Shown here piece after piece: positions 34,631-47,135 of a stretch of DNA of 64,000 nucleotides. Made by a program: the position numbers and the translations under genes. Location of the stretch: positions 1-64,000 of the forward strand of contig JAJQZP010000439.1 in NCBI GenBank assembly GCA_025403435.1, given 5' to 3'. Positions within the stretch are counted from its first letter, which is position 1. The number at the start of each line of letters is the position of its first letter. The DNA comes from Artocarpus heterophyllus. Taxonomy: Eukaryota > Streptophyta > Magnoliopsida > Rosales > Moraceae. The notes under the pieces are model-generated. The model saw only the letters and a program-made list of their open reading frames with translations. It was not told the DNA's origin and made no database searches.

Positions 34631-34933
34631 TCTTTCTCAGGTCTCAATAACTATCATTCTCACTCATTCTTATCTACTTATTCTTACCGTTGATGGTTCC
34701 TCGTAGACCATGAGGATTGCTATGAATTCACTAACCTCTTGTAATTCAACACATGTATAGCCCTATAAAAATTATTCTTCTTGTCGGTGTATTTCCTTCT
34801 ATATGAGGATGTGATCCTTATTTGCTTATTCAGTTGAAATCAATACAATTCAAAGTTCTTTTTTTTTTTTTGGTCAGATTTTGCCTTTACGTTTCATGGT
34901 ATCAGAGCGCCTCATCTCATAGAAATCCAAACC

Positions 34934-35830
34934 ATGGCTGAACTGAAAACCCAGCTCCACCTACTCAGGACTAAAATGGAAACCATAAATCATCTTGAAC
35001 ATTGACCTCAAAGTCAACCACCTTTTTCTACTGAACAGTTTTTGTGTGTTTCATCTAAACCAGCGGTCAGGTATGGCGTTAGCAAGTTTTTATTGCTGTT
35101 AGAGGATATGGTCTTGATGGTTTTCTCGTGGGTACCTATCCCTGTCTAAATGAGCTCTTGCCCTCTATCAATGGGCGACCAGGATCTGTTAATCCTGTGT
35201 ACATTGGTTGGCACCGCCAAGACTCTTTCTTGGCCTCTTGGCTACTTTCCTCCATCAGTGAAGGAGTTTTGCTCAATATGGTATGTTATGACACCTCCTC
35301 TGAGGTGTGGAACCTGTTGGAAAGATCTTTTACTACAAAGTCAAAGGCACGCCTGATGCAATACAAGCTTCAAATTCAGACACATAAGAAAGAAAAGTCT
35401 CCATGAGAAAGTGCCACACCAAAATGAGTATGATCCTGTGATGGTGACCATCACACATCCAAAGCTGAGCCATATTCTCTAGAAGATACAGGGGCTCTTT
35501 TATAGAGCTCTAAAAACCGTCTGGAACACAGCACCACCATCAACACCGATGGTTCCAGTCCTTAAGCAAACTTAGCCTTTTAACAACAGCCCAAGAAACA
35601 ACAACCAGAGGTTTAATCAGACTGGGAACCAGCCCTGCTACAACTTCTCAAGGGGTGAGGTACAAGGAAAAGCTCTAGACGATGTGGCAGACAAGGATGG
35701 AACAGCTCTAGGCCCCAATGCCAACTACGTAGAAAGTTTGGCCACCCTGCTCAAAAGTGCAATCACAGATTCGACCTCAACTTTCAACCATCACCAAGCT
35801 CAAACGATAAGATAAACACCCACAACAATG
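34934..35830 (+). pseudogene. Copia-3 Gag fragment
   Basis: MAEL at 34934 follows the primer site. After early stops, the UBN2-like part reads GTYPCLNELLPSINGRPGSV, WHRQDSFLASWLLSSISEGV and SEVWNLLERSFTTKSKARLM (35128-35390). Near 35715-35790 a degenerate zinc knuckle reads CQLRRKFGHPAQKC, with arginine in place of the second cysteine. Several stops and frame changes lie between. Confidence 0.75.
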
Positions 35831-35869
35831 TCTCTGCCTTCTGTCATAATGGGAGCTATCCTAACACTG

Positions 35870-38105
35870 TTTTGTTGAAACCAGTTGGAATCCTGACTCA
35901 GGTGCGGCTAATCACACCACCAACGACTTGGAAAATCTTAACATTAGTGCTGAGTACATTGGCAACAACAAGCTTCATATGGGAAATGGCACAGGTTTGC
36001 ACATTGCTAACGTAGGGTCTTCTTATTTCAAAGCTTGTTCTTCTAAATTTTCTGTTGTTCTTCGTCTCAATAAATTGCTACATGGGCCAAACATTACTAA
36101 AAATCTGACAAGTGTCTCAAAATTTACTTAAGATAATTCTGCCTATTTTGAATTGCATCTAACATTTTGTCTTGTTAAGGATTAAGTCGTGGGAGCTATA
36201 CTGCTGCAAGGGAGCCTTAAGAAAGGACTATACCGGTTCAATCTTTAAAAGCTTCAGTCTTTCACGTCATCAATCCATTCCACTACTCAGTCAACAAGTC
36301 TTCAATCGCTTTCAGCTTCAATTAGGGGTGAATAAACCTAACAAACCCAATTACCTATCGAACCCAAGATAACGCAAATCCAACGAACCCGATGAGTAAT
36401 TCAACCTAACCAGAGGTTTCATTGGCTAGGTTCGAGTTAGGATTTTTTCAATTCATCCTAACCAGAACCACCCAATTTATTATATATATAGCATTTATAT
36501 AATATATTTATAACTTTAATATACAAATTACACATACGCAAACTTAAAAAATACATTTTAACGATTTCCAACATCAGTATATTGTTTTGGCTTTTTTGCC
36601 TTTTTAATTTTTTTGATACATATTCTTACTTGTATCAGCGAGAAATTAACATATGTATTTTGACAAAAAAGTATACGTGAATTATTGTTTTATATTTACA
36701 TTAATAAATAGAAGCTTATTATGTTTTATGTCAGATGAAGGATCTTGTAACAAATATAGAGGATATTTGAGTGGAAATACTTGGAATTGAAAATAGCAAT
36801 CATGTACAATATTCGTTGATGTTTCTTAGTGTTTTTATTATATTCGTTTTGATTATGGTTTATTTGTTAGTTTATAATTTAATATATTCGATTTGATTTT
36901 GTGTTGCGTAGTTTTAATCTTTATGTTGATTTTAACTTGTTAAGACAATTGTAGACTTTTATAAGACCATTATCTTATAAATTTTAGTTTTTTAATTTAT
37001 TTTAGGTTAAACTATTAGTTTTAATTTCTTTTTTCTTTTTATATTACTCAATCTTACCAACCCACCCAATCTACCAAACATTAATTGTATGATATGGTTT
37101 TAAACTTTAGGTTGATTGAGTGAGTTAAATTTAAAATCAACCTACCTAAACTTTGATTTAATGCGTTGAGATTTTTAAAACCCACCCAACCTACCGGCTA
37201 GTCAGCCCTAGCTTCAATAAAGGAATCTTAGTCTAAGGTTATTGAGTCTAGGAGTAAATCAGTGTCTAATGTAGGGTTTATGATCCTAGTTGTTTGTTTT
37301 AAGAGTCAAGAGTCAATGTTTCCGAGAAGAATTCTGATCTCAATCGATGGCATCAAAGATTGGGACATCTGGCCATTCCAATTGTTCAAAGAGTGTTAAC
37401 TTCTTGTAATTTGACTCATTTGATAAATAAAAACTTTAATTTCTGCAATCATTGTATTCAAGGCAAAAGCCATAAGCAGCCTTTTCCAACTTCAACAAGT
37501 GAATATACAGTTCCATTACAACTCGTCCACTCCGATCTGTGGGAAGCATCTGCCATTGTGTCATCAAATGGATTTCACTACTATGTTGGCTTTATAGATG
37601 CTTTTTCAAAATTCACTTGGATCTACCTTTAAAAAAAAAAAATCAGAAGTCCACAATGCATTTATTCACTTCAAAAATCTAGTTGAAAATCAATTCCAAG
37701 ATAGATGATTCTTGTGTGCTGATTTTTGTCTATGTAGATGACATAATAGGGATCAGAAGCAAAGAACATAAAATGAACCAAATTATGAGCTCTCTCAACC
37801 GAGCCTTTGCTCTAAAGGATTTGGGGGAACTCAATTATTCTCTTGATATTGAGGTGAAATCCATTGCCACTGGTCTCCTCTTATCCCAAAGTAAACACAT
37901 TACAGATCTATTGGCTAAAGCCAAAATGCTAACACATTACAGATCTATTGGCTAAAGCCAAAATGCTAAAAGCAAAGCCAATGCCAACTCCGATGATCAC
38001 AAGTGCTCCACTTTCTGCTCATAATGGGGATCTCGTTGAGGATGCAAAGTTGTACAGAAGCTTGGTTGGAGCTCTACAATATGTCACCATAACAAAGTTA
38101 GTCAG
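35870..38105 (+). pseudogene. Copia-3 protease, integrase and RT fragments
   Basis: Protease WNPDSGAANHTTNDL is near 35887-35930. GAG-pre-integrase is interrupted by the hAT-like element and resumes as LNRWHQRLGHLAIPIVQRVL (~37340-37395) and CNHCIQGKSHKQPF. Integrase starts with LVHSDLWEAS (~37530). At about 37700 it jumps straight to RT (VYVDDIIGIRSKEHKMNQIM, ~37727-37790; FALKDLGELNY), so most of integrase and the RT N-terminus are deleted. A 36-38 bp phrase is tandemly duplicated at about 37888-37965. The RNase H lead-in LYRSLVGALQYVTIT ends at the 3' LTR remnant. Confidence 0.8.
36323..37210. mobile_element. 888-bp hAT-like MITE inside Copia-3
   Basis: The ends TAGGGGTGA (36323) and TCAGCCCTA (ending 37210) are imperfect inverted repeats. 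They are flanked by a perfect 8-bp duplication GCTTCAAT (36315-36322 and 37211-37218), typical of hAT insertion. Subterminal AACCCAACC/CCCACCCAATCTACC words occur at both ends in opposite orientation. The interior is AT-rich without a transposase. Confidence 0.75.
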
Positions 38106-38155
38106 TATTTGCTCATTGAGTTGAAATCAACATTATTCAAAGTTCCCTTTTTTCA

Positions 38156-38535
38156 AATTAAGAATATTGCTCGATGTTATTCATGTGTTACAGTTCCCAC
38201 AACACAAGATAGCGCTTAATCCCCACCCGAAAAGTGACGGATCATGTATAACCCGCGTGTATGTTATTAGTAAAATTGATGGGTAACGAGGGAAAATAAG
38301 CAGTAAGGGAGGAGGACTTTAGAACCTTAATTAATCGGAAAACTGCGAAAATAGACGGCATGGGAGGTTCTTTCTTCAACTATGACGAATGGAAAGAAGT
38401 TTAAAAAAACAAGGATTACACTCAATTAGCACCAGTTATACGCTCCTCTTTTTATAATATAACAAAATTTACAAGAAATGTAACTACATTATGCTATAAC
38501 CACCATGATCGGCCACCCATCCATGATTCTTGGCT
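38156..38535. other. Short spacer and probable VPS2 3' UTR
   Basis: No gene was recognised. The part next to 38535 should be the VPS2 3' UTR on the minus strand; no certain polyadenylation site was fixed. Confidence 0.4.
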
Positions 38536-41500
38536 TTATAAACGTCGGAGAGAGGCCAACCTTTTCCCCAGTTCCTCAACATCGGGTGACTCAGAACTGC
38601 ACAGAATACATTACATCGTTAAAGCAAAGACACAATACCGCTGAACATATCGATGTTCTTGTCAAAAGAATACAGAACTTTGTATTTAGATTTGAATCAA
38701 CAAGGGAAGCACGGATTGCCACTTCAGTATAATTTATCAGCAGGAAATTCTATATTAAAAAAAATGAAAAAAGAGAAAATTAAAAGATGGGAAAGGATTA
38801 CATAGGAAAATGGTTACGTTTCGTAAGCGCACATACCTCGTAACAACATTTGCAGCATTCTTGGATGATGCATTTTCAGTATTACTGGATGCAATCCTGC
38901 CCTTTGGAGCTGAAGATAACTGTCAAAGGACAAAGACCAGAATCACAGAATTACTTTATGGAGAAAAAAACACAACTACATGACTAAATTTCTTCCATGT
39001 GTTTTATTTTTCTTGTCCTTCTTCTCTTCAATAAGAAAAGAATGATCAATTTTATTTTATCAGATCAATCTCGTTTCCATCTTCTATCTTCTATCTTCAA
39101 CTTTTTTTAATAATATATACTTTGAAAAATAAACAAAGAATAAAATTGATTTCATTTCGTTGATAAATCTCAGAAAAGCCAACCTGAGATGCAATGTCAA
39201 CACCAATCTCATCTAGCACCTGCGTCAAAAATTAAAAGAAAAAAAAGCGTGACTTTAGTTTACTATGAGACATTAAATCAACTCGCCAACAAAAAACAAA
39301 AGCTAATATCGGGCTGTTGGTACTTTACCTGGTTAGTTAGCTCCTCTGTTTCCTCTTCTGCCTCGTCTTTGTCTAAGGTCTCATCAATAGCGCCTGACAT
39401 CATTTCAATCTGAATAGAGAACAATGACGTACAACCATTACATCCATGTTTGCTTTAGGACCAAGCAATTCATGTTTGCTTTAGGACCAAGCAATTCTAT
39501 GTAAAATTTACATGTGAACATATATATGCATGCGATGGATCTACAAATGCACTAAATGCGCTACAAGCACAGCAAAAACTTGTAATCATCAAACCGTATT
39601 GGTAACATAGTAGCACCATAACCAGCTAATCATAAACAGAATCACCTAGAGTATATGAATTTGTTTCTACACTAGAAACATCATCATTATACATGGAAAC
39701 AGACACAAAAGGAGAAACTAAAAATGACTCAGATTATTACCGTCATGTCCAATTGTGCAGACTGCTTCTGGAATTCTCTTATCACTTTAACTTGTTTTGC
39801 AGGTGCCATTTGCTGAGATGCACATGCCCCAAGGAAAAAATACGTTGGTTAGAGTTGCATTTTAACATATGCACTAGAAGTTTAGAAAGCGTAGAAAACT
39901 TGTGGTAAAGAAACTCTAAAAACCTTTAGCCAAAAAAAAAAAAAACAGAATGCAAAGACAGCAGGTTGCAATCATCCATGCTGAAAAGAGTAGATGAATA
40001 TTTGAGCCATATGAAAAATAGATAAGGAAAAAAAAATTCCATGCATGCATCAGCGAAGCTGCCAATCTGGTAACAATCTGTTCATTATAATTCCATTGAG
40101 AAAGGATGCACATTTCTAATACTCCCGCAAGAAAAATGCTATTTATCACTGTTGGTGATGCAATCACCACATATGTGTCAGTGTATCAAAACTGCCACAT
40201 AGCAGTGTAGGGCCTAATACGTTTATTTTACTTTCTTCCATGCCATGTGACAGTTCTGCTACTGCCACATGTGTGGTAATGCATCAACAACAATGATGAA
40301 TAGCACTGCCCTTCCAGAAAGAAACTTGAAACACATACCTTGTTCATTGCAACCATCGCTTTAGTTGCACCTTTCATCCCTGTAGAAATTGATGTGCTGG
40401 CATATAATGCCTGTGAAATGAGAACAAAGAGATGAGTAGGACGATGAAAGAACATGAAATTCTAGTAATTTGTGCTTCATTATTTGGGCAAAAGATATTA
40501 CCTGTGTATGAGTTGTAACACCTCTTATCTGGGCACGACTCCCCTGCAAGTTAGTTATTTGTTGACGCAGTCGAACAAGTTGACGAGCTAATATTTTTGT
40601 AGCAGCCTGGAAATTACCAAATAACAATTATTTGTTGACAACAAACAAGACAAAGAATGATTGGTTTCAACAAGTACAACACGGTTGATAAGACCAAACT
40701 TTAGTTTAATACTTAGGCAGGCCATAAAAAAACCATCTAAATCACGAAGAAAAGTTTGCTAAAGGTATGAAACAACGACTTGCTTCCCAGAAAAGTTGAC
40801 GAGCTAATATTTTTGTAGCAGCCTGGAAATTACCAAATAACAATTATTTGTTGACAACAAACAAGACAAAGAATGATTGGTTTCAACAAGTACAACACGG
40901 TTGATAAGACCAAACTTTAGTTTAATACTTAGGCAGGCCATAAAAAAACCATCTAAATCACGAAGAAAAGTTTGCTAAAGGTATGAAACAACGACTTGCT
41001 TCCCAGATATGTTTGTGAGTAGGGTATGGGAAACATTTACGATAAACCAGTGCAAAAGAAGTCAGTTCACCATATAAACAGAATAAGTTTATATACATTT
41101 CTCTCTATCTATATATAAACTTATTCATTCATATATGCTCAGTCAAGCGCACAATTTAACCTCCTGCAGAGCAACGTGGAGTATTTTACATATTTCTCCA
41201 AATCATAAGTAAGGTCAACTTTGTTGAAAACGATACGATAATGTTTTTAGATTTCAATAATAACAGGCACTGAAAATTCTACAACAGTGAACGAGAAAGA
41301 GAAATGTACCTTATACCCTTTGTCAACCACTGCTTTCAGGTTCAATAGGCAAACATCATATGGAATTCTTTAGCCAAAAATCCTTATGGAAAATATTATT
41401 ATAGTGTAGTCCCATGTTACCAAGGCTTTTTAAGAATTTGGAGAAATTGACAACACTAGATCGGCACTAGGTTACAGGTTTACAAAATATTCTTTCGCTC

Positions 41501-42916
41501 TCCGACAGCTAATGGTTTCACAAGATGATGTAAAAAGCGAGAATTATTTGGAAAAGAAGACACACCTCATTTCCAGTCTTAGCTGTTTTCTTGATCTCTG
41601 CCACCAATTTTTTCTCCTAAAAGCAGGCAAAGAACATGATAAAAATCAAAAGAAGTTGTCAGAAAAATGAAAATTTAGATAGAAAATGGTAGGCAACATA
41701 TACCTCGAGCTGAAGTGATGCAATCTCACGTTCAATACCTGCAAATATACAGAGAATGATTGGTCATTTTTTCACAACATCGTTCGTTATTGCAACTTTG
41801 ATGATTCCTACCAAGGAAATTCGGCATAATTACAAGTAGTGAGTAGGAATGAGTACCACCTGTCCATGGTATTCGAGTGGAATTTATGTTTCTACCATAG
41901 AACATGAATAGGACATTTTGACATTCATTTTTGTACTTTGTAAAGCCCATAATATTATGAGGAAGATTATACAAAGTTGACAGAGAAATGAAAGATGGCA
42001 TATATCACTAAAAATAAGAAAAAATAAATAATTCTGTAAAGTGAAGCAGAAAAGCAACGTGCCCTCGAGTGGCTTCAAGGCATATTGCTAAATCTGAAAT
42101 TTTATGCCAAGATCAAACTCAAAACGGCCTCCCTTATATCAATTTTATGTGACTTCACTTGTAAAAAGATTAGCAATTCAGATTTTTATTTTACAAATAT
42201 GTCTATCAATCGTCGTGATGTATCTTCTAATTACTAAATAATTCCACTTCCATCATGAATGTAGTTTCAGAAGAGGTGAAAAAAAATTACGATAATAATA
42301 TATCTCAATAAGGTTGAAACTTATCAAAGAAACTTTTAAATGAGCTTCAAATTCCCAGAAAACTTTTCCACTTTTGCTGTGATAGAACGGAAGATTATGA
42401 AGAACGAACTAAATAAAACTACCCAAAATGCATAAATACCTCTGGTGGCAACACCCATTTCTCTCTTGCTTGTCCGAAGAGCCTCTGTGAAGTTCAAACA
42501 CACAACCAATCATAAAAGCTTTCGCTGGATTCAATTTTTCTTTTCCTTTTCTTTTTTTTTTTTCAAGAAAACGGAAAAAAAAAAAAAGAAAAGAAAATGG
42601 TAACATTTTCTCGGTCTCTAAAAACAGTGATTGAGAAGGAGAACAGAAAAACAAAATCGAAAAAGAAAAATCGAAACTTTGCATAACACACTTGAAAACT
42701 TGCTATATTTTGCTTCTATGGAGAATTTAAAATCCATTTCGAGGAAAAAGAAACACGAACAAAACGAAAGCGAAAAGACCAATCGAGAAAAGCAAGTTGG
42801 GGGAAAAATGTGCAAACTAAAACCCTCAACTTTCGGAGGAAACCCTAGAAAGACACAGAGGGAGAGAGAGACAAGAAGGGACCTTTGGGCGAGGTTTTCT
42901 TCTTGAAGATGTTCAT
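38536..42916 (-). CDS. VPS2.3-like: ESCRT-III subunit VPS2/CHMP2-type (Snf7 family), closest to plant VPS2.3
   Basis: Eleven coding exons on the minus strand: 42916-42883, 42484-42440, 41738-41704, 41616-41566, 40606-40502, 40410-40339, 39812-39741, 39409-39329, 39219-39184, 38919-38837 and 38596-38536. All junctions are GT/AG with matching phases; the sum is 675 nt, 224 residues and a TAA stop. The start MNIFKKKTSPKEALRTSKRE, the basic coiled-coil core (LQLEEKKLVAEIKKTAKTGN; ILARQLVRLRQQITNLQGSR) and ASTSISTGMKGATKAM are VPS2-like. An acidic C-terminal part ends in EELGKRLASLRRL, a MIM1 motif that binds the MIT domain of the VPS4/SKD1 ATPase. ESCRT-III polymers drive membrane scission at multivesicular bodies. 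Assignment to the VPS2.3 rather than VPS2.1/2.2 branch is from remembered family sequence. No lesion is seen in the exons, but a 216-bp duplication repeats the start of exon 5. Confidence 0.93.
40577..41008. repeat. Perfect 216-bp tandem duplication across the VPS2 exon 5 acceptor
   Basis: 40577-40792 is repeated at 40793-41008 with no difference I could see apart from the outermost base or two. On the minus strand each copy contains the intron 4 acceptor and the first 30 nt of exon 5. The copy nearer the 5' end of the transcript (40793-41008) has an acceptor but no exon remainder or donor. Confidence 0.93.
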
Positions 42917-45768
42917 GGCGTCGGAGAGCTCGGAAACGTCCTCGTATTCGTCTTCCCAAGAGAATGCGAGTGAGATGAGAGGTCCGAGGACTGGAAGTGA
43001 GGCTTCTGGAGAAGTGAGGGAGTCTCGGAAAAGTAAAGCGACGCAGTGTGGATCTGGAAAAGCCAACGGCTTTGGGGGGCGTGCTAAGATAAAAGCCGCC
43101 ACGTCAGAGCAACGACAATCTTCCAACTAGCCGTTACGAATTGTTATTTCGATAAATTTCCGAGCGAAGTCTATGGTGGGGTTGTCCTTTGACCCTATCG
43201 GTATGGAACGCTCAAAGGCCACTAGATCAAGATCAAACTGTAGATATGGGTGCGTTTAATGTGAATTTAGCTCATATGTCTTTTTTTTTATGTCTTCTTT
43301 CGCATACTCAATTATACTACGTCAATTAAAATATTTTTACCTATATAATTAATAACATGATAAATATTTTTACCTATATAATTAGTAACATGATAGCATT
43401 TTTTCTTCAAACCACTGACCAAATCATAAATAAATTTTATATTTTGACTGTTTAGATGTTTTGATATTTTTTTATAGACCCAAACCTAACAAAATCACTC
43501 ATAAACAGTTTGGACAGTTTGTGTTTAAGGTTAAATTTTTGTAATATTTAACAAAAATTACAAAATGTCTAAAAGTTTACTCTTCAAAGGTGTAATACAA
43601 ACCAAAAACCAAATTAAAAGGTCATAATAACACAGACCAAAGTTCACCAATAACCAAACTATATTACTAAAAAGTCAAAAATACAATCAAATTTTAAACT
43701 TGAATTAAAGCTTTCTATTTGTGCCGATATCGATAAACCTCTCCTCCTATTAATATCTTTAATCGACACCATGTTGAGTTAGGTAGGCAGTAGAGAGAAA
43801 CGACGTGACATGACGGTATGTCATTGCATGGATTAGTCTCAGTTATCTATGTTGGTTCATTAATTTGATTTTGTTTTTCTAGATGCTGACGACGAGTGAC
43901 TGAAAGAAATGTTATTTCAGAGTATAGAAAGGTGCATCTGATATAGGTAAAACTTATTGTAATAACCCATAAAAAAATAAAAAAAAAATAAAAATTTCTT
44001 ATATCAAAAATATTTTGTAAATAAAAATTATATAATATGCTGACTTAGTGAGCAGTTTGAAGGGTAGTTTAAAAGTTCAAATCACGAACCAAACTATCAA
44101 AAATATTTGTGTAAAAAACCTACCAAACCATCAAAAATTAAAACAAAAACTGTCGGTTGGTTCAGTTTAGTTTGGATTGAGTAATCTAGGCGAATTAGCG
44201 GATTTTTTGAATGGCATAGTCGTTTATTATATTTCCCTAAGCACAACGTTTGATTGGTGGACGTTGTATTGGACTAAAGTGTGTTGTTGTTTTACTGTCC
44301 CTAAAGCATGGTGTCGTTTTAAGCTATCAGTGAAGGCTCAAAACCTTAGCTCGTTGTATTGTTCATCAGATTGAAGTTAAATAAGAAAACCCTGGCCCTA
44401 AGCGCAGCTCCGCTCTCTTATCTCACTGCTAGTTTCTGGTTTAGAAAATTTTGTCACCATTTTTTTTTTTTTGGTTGATTCCAGTTAACTTGAAATAATT
44501 GAAAGACAACTAATTTACAGATTTCTCATCTTTTTCTCAATTAATATGAATTCCAGTTTCCATTGAAAAAAAAAATCAAATCCATAAAAAAAAGAGGTAT
44601 GCATATAATATAAGAAAATCAATTGGCATGCAATTTTAAACCCTCCATCTTCATCAATTTCGATTAAATTATTTTACTTTTCTTTATCTGATATGATCTA
44701 ATGGTTTAAAACTGTGTGATATTTTTATTTGCTTTTCTTACCCAGATTTTCTCTTTTTTTAACATTTGGAGAATCTTGTGATATAGTAGCTAATAGCCTA
44801 TCGTTATATTACAAATTTACAATTTTGGATTATTAGATTGTGCAAAATCGTATTAAAAAAAATAAAATATAGGAAATATTAATGAAATTTTAGATATCTT
44901 ACACTTGAAAACAACACATTATGGATGAGGTATTTTTTTTTTTTACCTTAGAAAAAATTTATTTTGTTTTCTTTTCTATTATTTTTAAGAGTACAACATA
45001 GTGCCAAGAGAGATGAGAGGGTAGAAAGAACGAGTTGCAAATATTCAGGGTAAGGGCAATATAGACTTTTTGCTTTCCATTGCCCCTGAACCTCCCTCCC
45101 CCCAACCCCCAAAAAAAAAAGTGAAAGTAAAAATAGGAATGTGGTACCAATTCTGAAGCACAGACTTGACTTAGTCTTGCAACTAAAACGCGCTATATGA
45201 CTTTATTTAAAAAAAAAATAAAAAAATCATATTGTACCGATGAAACTATAGTTGGAAGCCTGGCGTCCATAATTTATTACCCTTAACCTTTCTTAAAAAA
45301 AAAAATAGAGTCTTGGAAAAATCTTTTCCCGGGCATGCGTAATGCATGTGGTGACAAATAGGAGCGGGGATAAGTATGCCTTTTTCATCGTCTTGCGTAG
45401 TAAGGGTCACACTAGTGCTATATTGTGTGATTTGATAGAGTAAAGAAGAAATAGAGACAAATTCAGTCTTTCCTGGATGATTTTGACGAAAGGGTAAAAA
45501 AAAAATTTCAAATTAAGTAAGAGTCTTTTTTTTTTTTGGAACAAAAAAAATACGCTTTTTTGTGCAAATAAACTGTCTCAGTTTCAAAAAATAAGGAAAA
45601 ATGACTGTAGCAAGATAAGGAACCTCAACAAGATGAAAAAAAAAAATGGAACCGTTTTGATATCTAAAAAGCCATTTTTTTGGTGTCAAAAACTGTCCAA
45701 AAAAAAAGAGGTCATTGACCAAATTTTTTTTTTCAAAAGGTCATTTTTAAAAAATCCCTCGTCTTTCC
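42917..45768. other. VPS2 promoter side and intergenic DNA; no recognised gene
   Basis: The VPS2 5' leader and promoter should lie at about 42917-43200 (GC-richer). From 43240 the sequence is AT-rich with poly-A and poly-T runs. 43440-44170 has AACCAAAC/GGTTTGGTT-like words in opposite orientations that may be a decayed inverted-repeat element, but no ends could be fixed. Nothing coding was recognised. Confidence 0.4.
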
Positions 45769-46656
45769 TTTAGTTGAAAAAAATGGTTAACAACTATTTT
45801 GATGAGTCATTTTAAAGTCTAAATTTTAGTGAGACCCGTTTTATAAAAGTGACAGGTTTTGATGGATTTGCATTCTCTGTTGTAAAGAGATCAAAATTAT
45901 ATATTTATATGCTCAAAATGGTAATCGGGTGAATGAAAAATTGATGCTAAAAGCGTGCCGACTGACATTTGGGTTTTGTTAGAAAAAGCCTAAATATGGA
46001 GTCCTACATTAGTTAGGCATTAAAGCTTGATATGGTTGTTGCACTTTTGTGCTTGGGTAAGATGTTGTACCTAAAAGGCACTCTCATGCGTAGGGGTGCA
46101 AATTATGTCCTCGGTGGGTTAGGGGCCCAATGTGTGTATAGCCTTGCACGAGCTACATTTTGCAAATTTTTTTTATTTGCCTTCAACAACAAATCTGAAT
46201 TTGTCTGTTGATATTCTTTAGTTAATGGCACCATGTTTGGCTGTTGATATTCTTCAGTTAATGGCACCTTGAATTAGTACATGAATGTTTTGTTTGTAAT
46301 GAGTTTTGGTGATAAAGGAAGACGTAGTTCCAAGTTTGTTTGCAACATGTTTTGATGAAAGAGGAAGACGCAATTCCAAGTTTGCTAGTGGCGGTGCTAA
46401 ATCGTGCTAAGTTCATCACTGTTTGTCGTTACATCTTAGGAGACAAACGTCCGTCGGATCCTCGTGTACAACCGGAGAGGACGAACTATTTTAAAGAAAG
46501 TATAATTCTCACGTGCCTCGACTATCATTTTGGTTCCAATTGAGATTTGGTTTGAAGGTTGAATTTCGTTGTAATATTTTATTTCTAATTTTATTCTAAT
46601 ATTCTTTCCTTTATATTGTACTTGTTTTTTGTTGTTTATCTCCAGTATTTATAACA
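45769..46656 (+). repeat. Copia-4 5' LTR (internally deleted)
   Basis: Matches 55961-57002 in order: AAAAAATGGTTAA..., GCCTAAATATGGAGTC, GTAAGATGTTGTACCTAA, GGAAGACGCA(A/G)TTCCAAGTTTG, CTCACGTGCCTC(G/A)ACTATCATTTT, and an ACA end. The region with the TATA box of the 3' LTR is missing here, so this copy has probably lost its promoter. The start is uncertain by a few bases. Confidence 0.8.
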
Positions 46657-46977
46657 ATCTTAAAACAGATTCTAGCTTTTTACTTCAAGACGAACAGGTG
46701 CTTGGACTTGACGAATATATTATAGCTTGTTTTTTTTATATAGTTTACAATATAAACTTTTATCATAAACAGTTAGTTTATGTTATAAGCTTATAAGAGT
46801 TTTGTTTTTCCTATCAAAACATTTATTATAAAAACGTTTACAGTTTGTTCACCGTTTCAATTTTCTATAAAAACATTTGTTCACTATTCTTTAAAAAATG
46901 TTTTCCTTATAAAAGTTTGTTATGTTTTGTTTTTAATCAAAACATTTATTATATATACAAAGTTTACCGTTTCTTTG

Positions 46978-47019
<42 letters not shown>

Positions 47020-47135
47020 TTATGTTAAATTAATAAAGTTTCAAAACAATTACACTTTCTTAACGTTATCTAGTATTTTTTTTTTGGAACTTTTTCTTTA
47101 TTGAAGAAAACAAATTCATAGTTTTATTTTCAAAA
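46657..47135. other. Copia-4 leader with (TA)n tract; no gene
   Basis: AT-rich, with CAAAACATTTATTATA-like words repeated and a pure TA run at about 46979-47017. No clear primer binding site is visible. Confidence 0.5.

Larger units (their letters stand above)
34640..38155 (+). mobile_element. Copia-3: degraded copia retrotransposon with internal deletions
   Basis: A primer binding site TGGTATCAGAGCGCC at 34899-34913 marks the end of a 5' LTR of uncertain start (about 34640). It contains CTATAAAAA near 34762. Gag, protease, GAG-pre-integrase/integrase and RT fragments follow on the plus strand. A short 3' LTR remnant (TTTGCTCATTGAGTTGAAATC..., ~38106-38153) matches the 5' LTR end (34829-34870) and is fused directly into the RT/RNase H region, so the 3' part has been deleted. 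A hAT-like element (36323-37210) is inserted. It differs in sequence from Copia-1 and Copia-2. Confidence 0.75.

Noticed and set aside
42618..43130. Overlapping open frames on both strands at the VPS2 5' end
   Set aside because: They cover the leader, exon 1 and promoter of VPS2 in wrong frames; the spliced VPS2 model accounts for the conserved sequence.
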